64,000 nucleotides of DNA, taken from positions 10,410,180 to 10,474,179 of the forward strand of contig OZ017770.1 in the NCBI GenBank assembly GCA_963969345.1. Direction: 5' to 3'. Below the pieces are notes generated by a model that did not search any database, had not been told where the DNA came from, and worked only from the letters and a program-made list of their open reading frames with translations. The stretch comes from Turbatrix aceti. Its lineage: Eukaryota; Nematoda; Chromadorea; Rhabditida; Panagrolaimidae. The position numbers and the translations under genes were made by a program. Position 1 is the stretch's first letter. Each line of letters begins with the position of its first letter. Positions 46,406 to 59,200 of this stretch are shown here, one piece after another.

Positions 46406-49400
46406 CTACGACTGGTTTGAAGGCTTCTTCTTGCGACAAAGCTTTCTTCCACTCGGACCGATGGGAGCGCGGATAATCGGTGGCAAGCCAAGCTTTTCCC
46501 GACAAGATAGGCGATATTTGTTACACTTTGTAGGATAAATCGAAAAATGAATATCCGTAAAGTTTGCACGAGCAGCAGACTCATAGCAGGAATGCCGATA
46601 CTTGCATATGACTTTGACCCTTGTTGTGAGGTTTTTTGCGAGCTGTTCTGCAGCATGCCTGCGCAATTCGTAGTCGTCGTCTTCGTCGTCATCGTCATCG
46701 TTTTCGCCGCTTTCTTCGCCGCTATCCCGCTTTTTTTCATTTTCCTCGCTTGCTTGATCGGTTTTTATGATGGCTGGGAGATCTTCATCTTCTTCTTTTT
46801 CGTCTTCATCCGGCTGCTCTGCACTTTCTGCGGATTTGGCTTCTTCCTGTGAATCATCCTCGCTTTTTTCAATCGATTCATCTGGAATAACCGGCGCAGG
46901 AACAGGCGGTTGTGGTTGTTTTTTACTCGTAGTTGTTTTCTGCTTTTTTTGAACTTGGGGTTCTTTGACGGGCGCTTCTTTTTCCTTCTTTATCTTAATC
47001 TTTTTTGGCTTTTCAACCTTTAACCCTGACTCTTGTCCTGCTTCAATCGCTGCTTTCTTTTTTGGCTTTTTCACTTCAACAACTTCCTCTTCCACTTCGT
47101 CGTTGTCGTCCGGCAACGCGTCATCGTCATCACCATAAGCGACTTGTCGATAACAGCTTTTTCGGTACTTGCAGTAGACCTTAAAATCCTCAATTGTATC
47201 CGGGAGCAATTTGTCGGATACGTCATGTCCGGTGGTATGTTGATGATGATGCCCGGAACCAATGTCCAAATTTCCGCCTTCATAGCACGATTTTCTGTAC
47301 TTGCATTTGAGTTCAGGTGACGTTTCAATGTGTTTGCCAAGTTCAGGCAAATGCAGGATATTCCACTCAATTGGTACACGCTTACCGGTCGGGTAGCATG
47401 ACTTTCGGTATTGGCAGTGATACTTTTTGTCTAATTCAGACAATTTCTTGAATGGTACCTGCTTTGGCTTGTCACTTGTAACCCGGTGAAAGATGCCAGA
47501 TGGAATTTCGGGTACCTGTCCGGTTTCGTAGCAAGATTTTCGGTATTTGCAGTGAAGTTTTTTGGCAATTTTTTCTTCGACTTCGTGGATCTGGCCTTCT
47601 ACCTCCTGGATATCGTCTGCCTTGCTTTCAACGTAGTGTTCAATTTTTTCCAGCCATGTTTCTTTGTGTTTCAGTTCGTCAGGAATTTTTCCGGTTTCAT
47701 AGCAGGATTTACGATAGTGACATTTGACTTTCATGAGAAGTTTGTTTTTCTTTGCGAGTTCTTCAATGGATTCCTCCTTGGCAACGGGTTTTTCTTCGTA
47801 CAACCAAGCGAAAAAACGCGTGTCGATTTCTGGAAGCTCTCCGGTTTTATAACACGATTTTCGGTATTTGCAGCGATTTTTTTTATCCAGCTCTTTTTCC
47901 TGTTCTTCCATTTCTTCGGTCAGGACGCTGACGATTGGCTTGTCATTCTCGCCTCTGAGACGATCTCGTTGTTCGACTTCCTGGACGGCCTGGAGAGCCA
48001 GTTCTTTCAGTATGGCTTCTGCTTCGCTGAGATTTGATTGATCGGGAAGGTCTTTCGGCTTTTGCGGCTTAGATTTGGGAGCTGCCTTGGGTGTTTTGGC
48101 CTTTGGAGCTTTTTCTGGCTGTTTTTTCACGGGTTTGGGAATTGGTACTTCTTCTTCTTCTTCCTGTTCTTCGGGAGCTGGAGGGGTCACTGCAGCAGGC
48201 TCGGGTTCAAGAATAACTTCTGGTTCTGCTGGCTTGCTTTTTTCCGGTATTTGTTTTTCCACCTTGGCTTTCGGTGATTTTAACACAATTTTTTCCGGTT
48301 GGATTTCCCTTTTCTTAAGCCGAGGAGTTTTTTCTGGTTCAACGGAAGCTTGTTTCTTTGTTTTTGAAGGTTTTTCGTCCACCTGTGTTCTCGAAGGTTT
48401 CTGAACGCTTTCTTCTTCTTCTTCGTCAGAATCGCCATCTTTTTGTTTCGACGGTTTGTCGACGACTTCCGGCTCCCGTTGTTTCTTTGTCTTCGGCTCA
48501 GGTGTTTTGCTTGACTTGGCTTTTGCCTTCACCGATGATTTTTCGCCTGACTTGCCAGAATTTCCCTTGGATGGGACTTTTTTGACGGGTGCTTCTTCTG
48601 CAACGTAGACTTTGATCTCTTCCACCTGGTCGTCGTCCTCGTCATCGTCCTCGCCGTCGTCGTCGATGTTATCGTGTTCGTTTTTATCACGCACAGTCTT
48701 TTTGTCGTCGTCGTCGTTGTTGTCGTTGTCCACGTCATCGTGTTCTTCTTCTGAGTCGTTCTCGTCGTCGTTGTCTGTCTCAGAGGATAACGATCTTTGA
48801 ACACTTTCTGCTATAATTGGCTTTTCATCACTATCAGCGTCATTTTCGTCATCTTCGTCAGAATGGTCTGATTCGACAATGACAGGGGCATCAGGTTGAT
48901 AACAGGTTTTTCGGTACTTGCACCTGAGCTTTTTGTTGATTCTCTCCTCTTCAGCGTGAATTTTTTCCTCAAAATCGTGAAGTTCGTCGGCTTCTTTTTC
49001 GACGTAGTGTTCGAGTTTTTGAAACCAGGATTCTTCAAGCTTGGGTAAAACGCCGGTTTCATAGCATGATTTACGATACTTGCACCTGACTTTTCTGCGG
49101 ATTGCAGCTTCTTTGGCGTGGATTTTTTCCTCGAATTCGTGGAGTTCTTCTTCCTCTTCCTCGACGAAATCCTTGATTTTGTCAAACCAGGAAGGCTCGA
49201 GTGGAGGGAGAACACCGGTCTCGTAGCAAGATTTGCGATACTTGCACCTTACTTTGCTGTTGATTCGCGCTTCTTCTGCGTGAATTTTGTCTTCAAATTC
49301 GTGGAGGCCCTCGCTTTCTTCGTCGACAAAGTGCCGAAGTTTTTGGAACATAGAATCTTCGAGAGGTGGAATGACGCCTGTTTCGTAGCAGGATTTTCGG

Positions 49401-51213
49401 TACTTGCAACGCAGCTTTTTTCGAAACTTGGCATCCGCAATGTGAATCGCGTCTTCGAAATGATGGAGTTCGACGGCTTCTTCATCGACAATGTGCTGGA
49501 TTTTTTGGATCCAAGATTCTTCGAGCTTAGGAATGATGCCGGTTTCGTAGCAGGATTTACGATACTTGCAGCGGAGCTTTTTGCGTAATTTTGCTTCATT
49601 TTCATGAATAACGTCTTCGAAATTATGGATTTCGACGGCTTCTTCGTCGACGATATGCTGGATTTTTTGGATCCAAGATTCTTCGAGCGGCGGGATGACA
49701 CCGGTTTCGTAGCAAGACTTGCGGTACTTGCAATGAAGTTTCTTGCGCAATTTGGCTTCGTTCTGATGGATGACGTCTTCAAAGTTGTGGATCTCGACTG
49801 CTTCTTCGTCGACAATGTGCTGTAATTTTTCGATCCAGGAATCCTCAAGGGGAGGGATAATTCCGGTTTCATAGCACGATTTGCGGTATTTGCAGCGAAG
49901 TTTCTTCTTCAACTTGGCTTCTGCGGCGTGGATAGCGTCCTCAAAGTGATGCAACTCGACAGCTTCTTCGTCAACGATGTGCTGGATTTTTTCGACCCAT
50001 GATTTCTCCAGAGGGGGAATGACACCGGTCTCGTAGCAGGATTTCCTGTACTTGCACCGAAGTTTTTTGCGAAGCTTGGCTTCATTTTCATGGATAATAT
50101 CTTCGAAATGATGCACTTCGACGGCTTCTTCGTTGACGATGTTTTGCAATTTTTGGAAGAGTGAAGCTTCAAGTGGGGGAAGAACACCTGTTTCGTAGCA
50201 TGATTTACGATACTTGCATTTGTTTTTTGCCGCTAGCTTATCTTCTTCCACCTGGATATCTGCCTCGAATTGTTGGAGTTTTTCTAGCTCATCGTTAACC
50301 CAGTCGTTAACCGTGGGTTTGTTTTTATTGATTTTTTGATCGGTTTTCTTAGTTGTTTTTTGCTTTTTGCCGGATGATGATTGCTTTGTCTTTGTTGAGG
50401 ATGAGCCCGATGATGACTTGGTACTTGCCGGTGGTTGTGATGTCTTGGTCTCGACATCTGCCGCAAATGCAGATGGCAGCAGGGTGGGCCAGAGTGAGGG
50501 TTCTATCTTCACCGGGTGCCGATCGAGATCAAGAGAATTGAACTCGGATAACCGAACGTCGTTGCAGAGCCATACGGTGTTGACGACATCGAGAGGCAGA
50601 CTCGAGGCTCCCCAGCAATATGCGCTGTGCCGGAGGAGGACATCTGTTTGATGGGTTGTAGGTCCTGAAAAAGAAATCAAATTTATGCATAAGATCACAA
50701 AATCCAAAGAATTGCAAAATTACCGATTTCAACAACCAGCAAACCACCATTGACGTAAAACATGAGTTGTTGAAGGAGATATAACTCATCGAGACTCAGA
50801 CTGTCGGTACCCTTTACCGAAAGAACAACGGTGTCGGTCTGATTGATTTGAAAGGATATATGCATTAGCGGCTGGTCAAAGTGTACGTCAAGTGCGTGTG
50901 AGACGTCGGAATGAAAGGTCAAAAAAGTTGCATCTGGGTTGTTGGCTGAAAAATGGTAAATGGCATCTACGGTAAAAATACAGACACCAAAAAAATACCC
51001 AAGGCATCGTCGACAGCAATATCGTCGACAAATTGCTTGACAAAACTTTTCTTCGCTTGCAAGTAGTCAGTTGGACCCAACACAATGACGGTCTGATTTT
51101 TGACATCTAAAACGAACAAAAAAATTCAGACGTTTCAAAAAAAGTGTAAACTTACTATTCGAAAGTGCAGAATTTGTAATACACAATAAGAATAAAATTT
51201 TATAAAATGCCAT
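46406..51213 (-). CDS. Secreted modular protein with about 17 CKYRKSCYETG motifs, 1548 aa
   Basis: Not a family I can name. Exons 51213-51156, 51106-50999, 50945-50724, 50664-46406 join to 4647 nt. MAFYKILFLLCITNSALS is the signal peptide. Residues about 20-230 look like a vWA-type fold (VIVLGPTDY, ATFLTFHSDV, GGLLVVEIG, TVWLCND) without a clear MIDAS. From about residue 278, eight modules of about 54 residues each start with CKYRKSCYETG(V/I)(L/I)P and continue as a helix with ESWxxKIQHIVDEEAVExHxFED; a ninth motif follows near 709. A long polyampholyte of Asp/Glu and Lys/Pro/Ser blocks follows (about 720-1050). Then about eight more divergent motifs lead to CNKYRLSCREKL and the end CRKKKPSNQS. 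The paired Cys (C-x5-C) could form a disulfide within or between modules. The charge pattern recalls ER/SR lumenal calcium-binding or matrix proteins; this is inference. Confidence 0.85.
48895..50225 (-). repeat. Protein-coding tandem repeat, eight 54-codon modules plus a ninth motif
   Basis: Period of about 162 bp within the large exon. Modules 2-5 (about 50060-49415) are the most alike at both protein and DNA level, while modules 6-8 and the outer motifs have diverged. This fits expansion by unequal exchange in the middle of the array. Each module codes for a cysteine motif plus an amphipathic acidic helix. Confidence 0.85.
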
Positions 51214-53277
51214 TTTCGGTCGTTAAAAAAAATTGAATTCGTTGAAAAAAATGCAAAAAGAATAAAATTTTCGATCACATTAAAAATATTTTACAAAGAG
51301 CAAAATTTTCGAATGGAAAAAAAACGGTGCGGAATATCGTATCAAGCCAGGGTTGGGATGGTAGCCGCGGTGGTGTCTGCCGATCGAGGGCTAAAGTAAG
51401 TCTGAGATGGTACGGTAGACCCGGATCTAGAAATACTATATTTATCTTTTTGATCCCGAGATAAAAAAAGCTTGGCTCTATCGATCGCAAAAAACCCGAA
51501 CAATATCACCTTCCTTCTCGCTAACACGAAAACTCAAGGAGTTCATTATTTGATCCGCCAACAAAAAGGAGAGCACACGCACATCCTCCTTTTTTTTTCA
51601 ATTTTACTCACGGCCGGGCTTACGTTAGCTGCGGTGGTGTGTATCACACTTTTTTCCTTGACGCAGTTAGTAGTAAGAGTTAGATAGGATGTATATCCGT
51701 GCAAAAGTAATGACACCGATGGCTGGCCGTGAGGATAGTAGAGATTTCGTGGGGTTGACTCGACTCCCTCTTTCATCGATAAAACATGCCTTATGTTAGA
51801 TATTTTGCGTTAAAAACGAACGTGTGTGTCACAAAAAAACAATCGCATAGAAACAATGAAAGAAGAGCTAGCTAGATGCTCAAGAGAGACAGGATAACCA
51901 ACTGTTGTTCGTTCTATCATCAGCATCAGCAACCACGACGAAGACATAATATGCAAGATCCGAGGGAGAGACGGAAGTTTTATTACATATCCATTTTTTT
52001 ACCTACTTTTGTTTAATTGCATTGTGTGTGTGTGTGTGTGTGTGTTCAGCGTACTACCTGGATGGTTGTTAATTTTAAAAAGGTGACAGCATGACACCAA
52101 CAAGCAAACGTCTTTGAACTTGATTATACGGCTTGATTTCTTTTTTTTCGTTTTTGCTTTCGAATTCCGATTTGCGATTTTAAAAGAACACTGACACCCT
52201 GGAAAAAAATATATCCAAGATAGCAAATTGACGAAAAGCAAGATCGAGTTCCAGACAACCACTGATTGACGTATTAGATATCCGCGGGAAGGGTTTAAAG
52301 TTTATTCCCTCTGCACCCACGGACGCCTAAAAAATTTAGCATAAATCAATTTAATATACATACAAAAAAAGAAAAATCTTTTGGGAAGTTATTTTTCTTT
52401 TTTTGCCTAACTGCTGCCGTTTATTTCCTTGTTCCTGACGTTTACGTCGCTTTTTCCGGTTTTTTTCAAATTTAGAACTCTTTTTTCGTTGATTGATAGT
52501 CACTCTTGAGTACGTATCTATGATGTCAAGCCAATTTCTGATCCTTGAGCTCTGATTTTAAAATTCCGGAAGCCTAAAATTATCTGGAGTATTTGTAAAT
52601 TATTCATTCAGTCAACAAAAACCCAGAACTACAAGGAACTAGATTTCAAAGTTGCAAAAAATAATTCTGTGAGGGATCTTTGGTATTAAATAGGTTTGTA
52701 TTTCTCAAATTATTATACAATTTTGCACAAATGATGACAAATAATTAAAATAATGCCGCAGGTGATTAATTAAATATAAAAATTTCTCGCATGACATTCA
52801 CCTTGTCCATCAGCGAGGCTAATTAAAATTTGTTTACCTGCAAGAATACAATATTTTTCTTCTATTATACCTTTTTTTTCTCAAGGCTAATTCACATGTT
52901 ACGCGTGATATCACACCTTTAAAAAAAGAGTTGTAATATTTTTTACCCCGCTTTGACGTAAGTGCCAGTATGCAGACTTGCGAGTCAGTCAATCTTCGAA
53001 ATTTATTTTTTTCGTTTCTAGTAGATAGACAAATTGTAATACAACCTTTACGTCAATTCAAGAAGACATTATAGTACATCCATTCGGTTTTCAGTGCATT
53101 TACACATCACATGGGATTACAATAGATAATTTTTTTTTCAAACTCGAATACAAAAAAAATGGTTTGTTTGCTTTTTTTTAAATTACACAACAGTCAACAT
53201 ATTTTTCTGTCTCATGATGACCCGTTTTTAACTTAGTATCAAAAAATGTATTCTTTTAGTAATAGATAAAGGATATT
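51214..53277. other. Intergenic, no gene seen
   Basis: Promoter of the repeat-protein gene on the left and the 3' UTR of the phosphatase on the right. A (TG)n tract lies at 52023-52045. Otherwise AT-rich with homopolymer runs. Confidence 0.45.
52023..52045. repeat. (TG)n microsatellite
   Basis: Perfect alternating TG run of about 22 bases, directly visible. Confidence 0.95.
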
Positions 53278-56200
53278 TCACCGACGACTCTGGTATTCAG
53301 CTAGGGGGGAAATCATTTTTTCTCGGTACGCACAGAGGATGGAGTCGCATACGAACGTGTATTGGTCCTGCAAAATGGTCAAATATATAAAAAAATAAAA
53401 ATTTGCAAAAAAGAAACGAACCGAAGTCTGAATAAGCATGGCACGTTGATCGCGCATGGTTCGGACAATGTCCAGAGGATAGACAGGCTCGTTTGCTTCG
53501 ATGAGACAAGTCGCGGTCTCCATGAGGATGAGCACACCCGTACGACCGATGCCCTGTAAAAAAATGACAATAAATATGTGATCCCTAAAAAAATAACAAA
53601 ACTCACAGCTGAACAGTGAACGACTACGGGATCCAGTGAACCATTGCGCATTCGGCGAACTTCGTTGACAAAGTCAATGAAGTGTCTCGGGTTGTCTGGA
53701 ATACCGTGATCCGGCCACGAGGTATATTGCATCTGGGTGACTCGCCGCTCTTCATCGACCTGCAAAAAAATAGTGAGGTAAACAACCATCCATCTCCAAC
53801 CCAAGAAAGTTCAAAACTTACATTTCGATTGCGTACGATGAATTCCCGGTACTGGCAGTAGGCTTCGAGACGCTCGCTGATATTTGTAATAACCAGTGGA
53901 CCAAATTCGAATGTTTCCTTGCGTGAAGGCCAGTACTGATGACACTTGATTCGACCCTTTTCAAAGAGGGTCGTTAGCATGACAATGGTTGTCGTGCTCT
54001 GCTCCCAGACCATCCACCAGAAATCTCCGGTTGTATGCGCCAGAGGGCCCTGCGTAGCGATGTAACGATTTACAATTCCACTTGACGGAATCTTGATACG
54101 TATGTGATTTGCATTGATATAGTCACCGGATGGCGAATTTTCAAGGCGAACACGCGTCTCATCGTATGGAATGACGTCACGATAACGGTTTTTGCCAATG
54201 TTTGCACTCGTCTGAGCGACTTTCATGGTCATATTGACATTACGGCGATACAGCAATTCAAACTGTCGCACGATCTTGCCTGTGTCAAGCGTTTCTTTGA
54301 GCATCTTCAGTGAGTAAGCGAGTTTGTCGGAATGTGGAACGTTTTCGGCGACGTGCGGGAGATCGGGTAGTACATTTTGGGCCGGTTCGGTGAAATCATC
54401 GACCGTACCATAGCGATAGACGTTTGGCTTGATGGTGAGCGTGATTTCGGGATTATTGGGGTGGTTACGGATACCACGAATCGTTGAGACAACGAGGGAG
54501 TATGACCACGAGCTGATATCCTGTCCGTTGATTTTGAGAACCATATCACCTACGTTGAGACGTGGATGACATTTGTCAGCAGGGCTACCGGCTACGACAC
54601 GGGATACAATCACGGGATATCCACGATTATAGCCGCCCGAGACGTTAAAGCCAAATCGACCTGCAACGTCGGGAACGATGCGTACGACGGCTATGTCCTC
54701 GTTTGTAATGCTGGTTGGGGAGTTTGACTGAAAGAAAAAAAATTTTTAATAAATATTTGCTTCTTTCAAACATGCAACAAAAAAAGCCTACCTGCTGTCG
54801 CGAAGGAGACTGGCCAAGGCTGCTGCGCTGGCTGACCTCATCGTAGCTGCTGCCGTTGGTGAGGAGCGTAGCATAGCCCGTAGACTGCAGAGCTCCGATG
54901 TGGCGATCAATCGAGCGATCACCACCCCCGCCGAGGATAGCTGACAACCGAGCGTGGTCCCGGCCATTTGTCTTGTACAGCATGGTGTTGGAATTCGACG
55001 ACGACGACGAAGCAGATGATGAAGCACCGTTCGGATTGCTCCCATTCGACGGGCGATGTGATGCACTCGAGAACGTGCTGATGATGCCGTTGTTGTGCTG
55101 GCCATTAGCCAGGCCGGTGCCATTCGATGTCACCGCCGTATACGTTGGTTTGTTGTTTTTATCGACATTTTTCGTTTTTGAAAAATGACTGGTCTGCATC
55201 CCTGTGTCATGCGAAGACAGGCTGCCGTCAGTTACCATAGATTTGCGGCAGTCGTTGAGTCCTGCCGATCCAATAATACTACTACGAGTGTGTTGACTAC
55301 AAGCTGTGGGGCATGTCTGAAAAATAACAATATGTCACATAATTTGATGGTGGGAAAACGAAAAAGACTGATTAGAAAAAAACATCTAAAAAACATGATT
55401 TCGAAGACAAAACTCGTAAAATAAATCAAATCAATTTTTGGGCCCTCTTTCTCACGGTCATGTTTAAAAAAATGCAAAGAAAAAATTAAAAGGAGTAAAC
55501 AATAGCCTGTTGTCCTAAACTAAACGGCTTGAATTTCCTGGAAACTCGTTGGTTGGTAAAGCGAATACTATGGATACCCTAGAGGGTAACCGAGAAAAAA
55601 TCTGTTGAAAATAAAAAAAAATCATTGGTAGGGTTGAATCTTATGATTTTATACGCGCTTTGGCCAGACATATCAAAACGCACAATGCACGTTGTTCGAA
55701 ACAGGAAAAGAAAGCACAGGTGTTAACCCGACACGTTTTTGTGATTCTACGTGGAGATAGCATTACCGCATGACTATTTAAAATAAGACGTCCAAATGTA
55801 TGATAGTACTATCGATTGAAAACACACAGAAAAAGTGAGAAAACTGTATTCCTGATGATTTTAAGTGAAGTGAACAATTATTACTATTACAACAATCATG
55901 AAACTCTCTTTTCTTGCAAGTAATGGTTGTAGGTAGATATTTGCACGAGACGACGAGTCAAAAAAACTCTCTTTTCCTCCCGAAAGAGAGTGAGAGTGAA
56001 GGTAAGTAATTCACGGTAGGTGCAGTAAACTACTACATAGTTCTGTTCTGGTAGAGGATCAAGCAAGTCACCAACCAAGAATACCTATCTACCTGCGCAC
56101 ATGCACATGCGACCAACCTCTCTTTTTTTTGTTTTGCCTCCCTACAAAATCAATAAGCATGACTGACAGACTCGTATTTAGATAGATTTTAGATGCGTAT

Positions 56201-59200
56201 ATTACAGAACGTGAAAAAAATAAATCAGAAAAAAACACGAAGATCGGTAAAAAAATTGTTTACGGTCATTTCTGATCAAAGATTTTTTTAGATATTAATT
56301 TATACCCTGCGGGAAAGCAGTGAAACTATGTTGCTGCTTCACAACACCCAAACTGGGAATACAACGAGGTCCTAGCTAAAGTACTACCAGTACTTTTCTT
56401 TCGCGCAGAGGGATATTATTGAGACAAAAAAATGAAAAAAAGTGGTCGGTCAAAAAACCATAAAAGCGGTCGTTGTACAAATAAGAAAAGACTGATTCTG
56501 ACACAAAGAAAAAAAAAGAATATCGACATGGTCGAGTTATACTATTTTTCTCGGGAGATACTAATAGTTTACGCAAGAGAAAAGACAGAGAAAGAAGAAG
56601 ACAAAAAAAAGAACTATGCGGATCGAAAAATAAATCGCACGCAGCATGAACGCAGAAGAGTGCGTGCGTGCAACAAACTAAGTCAACTACACACGTCAAA
56701 GTAATTTGTTCGCAATTTCTGAGCGATTTAATGACCAAGATGCGGCATGGGTCATTTGTTATAATAAAAAGAGCAATGAAAAATAACAATCTTCTTTAGA
56801 CGTCGTAAATTTGTATTGTATACATGACCTACCTGCGCATTGGGATCCTTGATGATCATCGTTGTTGAAAAATTGGGATTTTGCCAAATACGAATGGAAT
56901 CGTCAATATTATTGTTGTACGACGGGATATGTGTTGGACCGTGTTTGTCGTTTGTCGACAAATAACCGCGATATTGATTGTTGCTTTCACCACTACCGAG
57001 TAGGGCTGATTGAAGTTGATTGGCGGAAAACTGAGATGAAGAAAGGAGTTGTTCGAGACCACAACCGTTCGATGAAGACCCCGTACCACCGATTAGGGAC
57101 GATGGGTTGGCGTAAGAAGGGTAGTGAAGGTGTGAGACGTACTCCGGTGACTCACTGTGTCCCAGGCTACTGCGAATATCTGCACGACTTCTCAGCGAAG
57201 TCGGACGTTCACGCGTAGATTTTTGAAGCGGTTGCGACGTCGAGGACGACGACGAAGGCGGCGGTGGGGGTGGCTGAGGTTCCGATAGGTCGGTGCCGCG
57301 GAGTGAAAGCAGGCTGGAATCAGTAGTGTCTGCCGCCGCGTAATTCGGCTTTGGAATTGGGATTGAAATGGACGGAGCGGCGCTTTCACTGAAAAACAAC
57401 AAATTGTTACTATAAGAACACTTGCATGAGTCATCAGAGCAAAAAAGTGGGAGGGGTAAGTAGGCGGTTGGTAGTGTCTCTTATCAGGGTTATTCATAAA
57501 CAAACCCATTCAAGCACAAACATTTATGTATGTACGCAAGTTTAAGTCATGCGTAAAAATTTTTTTGATTAAAAAGGAAAAAAATTTGCAAGAAGCTCAT
57601 TTTTCAAGAATTCCATCTTTAAAAAGCTGTTCAACGAGGGCTGAAACGGACACCTCTTACCAATAAATTTTTTTTATTTGTTGATAAAATAATTCGAATG
57701 GACACAGAAAAAAGAAAAAGAAGAGGAAACGAAACAAGTTGTGTGGACAGAAACTATGTGGCCAGTAAATGTGCAAACAGGAAGGATACAGGAAACGAAG
57801 ATAGTCGAAAGTTGGAGGGGTGTCAATGCGCAAACAATCCCAGGAAATAAAATGCTCCAAAGCCTTCTGTGCGCAATAAAAATATACATCGCACGAAAAT
57901 CAGAAAATCAGCCTAATAACATGAAAAGAATTCAGGGAAGCGCGAAAAATTGAATTTTGACTAATCAATTTCTAATATTTCTTTGCTTTGTTTCTGTCAA
58001 AATTTGTATTAAAAATCAGATAAAATTTATTAAAAGTCAGAAAAAAAGTGCGCGTGTCTGTCTAATAAGTGCTGGACTAGATTAGATGTTGATCATCATA
58101 AACATTTTATTACACGCCTGAATTGATCACCAAACACAGAAATAAAGCGACAGCGAGCAGAGGATAATGGTCTATCAAACGTCCAGATTTATTTGTAACA
58201 AAGCAAAAAAATTCGTTTTGACTAACTATGGGGAGGGGGGAGGCGGAGGGTTTGGTCAGCCAAAAAAAATTTATGTGTTATTCTCATCACCACTCATACT
58301 AAAGAGTCTTTACGTCTTTCTACAAACCGCCTAGAGGAGGGTAAGGATTTGCTAGTCGCACAGCGAAGTGAGTCCTTTGAACGTACAAATTTGTTATTTA
58401 ACAATGTTTGAACAAAGTCAGCTGACAACTGCGTTATCTATTAGCATTTCGGTACAAAAAAAGTTTAGTTTTAAAAATGCTCGCTTTATTATTTTAATAA
58501 ATACAAACTTGGTCCCTTACGGTACAGCATCCAAAAATAAATCTCGGCTAAATATTTTTTGGCCACCAATTGAAATTGAAGTCTCACTTGTTCGCAATCT
58601 CACAAAAAAATGATTTATAAACAAAAGTCGTCAAAAGTCAAAAAAAGAATTGAACTCGAAAATATCTATAGCAGCTGGATCGGTCGAAATAGAAAAAAAG
58701 GAGTCATCGCATACTAGGTGTCATCTGATCTCCCGCACATTATTAATAAAATGCAGCAGCTTTAGAAATTTTTTTTAAACATTCAAAGATCGTTTGTTGA
58801 ACAATCATTTGTTTTCTATCTAATTCCTATCAGTCAAAACAAGCCGTTGGGCGGAAAATGGAAAGAACAATTAATTAGATTTTTTCACAAGCCGATCAAC
58901 AAAAACAACTTTTTCGATCACACTTATCAAAATCTGACATCCTAAATAAAAACTGGTTACAACAACTCAAAAAAAATTAGTAGTACTATAAAAGCACGTC
59001 TTTGAACGCTCAAATCGTAAAATTAGCTGTATAAAAAAAAATCCTGAAGGATAGATAAATGACCAAGATGAAGACGTTCTACTTCAAAATGCGTGCGAAA
59101 CCGACAACAATAACCCCCATTGCTGCGTGAAGATAAAATTGTGGTCAAGGGCGAGGAGGAAAAAAGATCAGTGTTCGCTGAACTAAAGCGCCCCCTCCCC

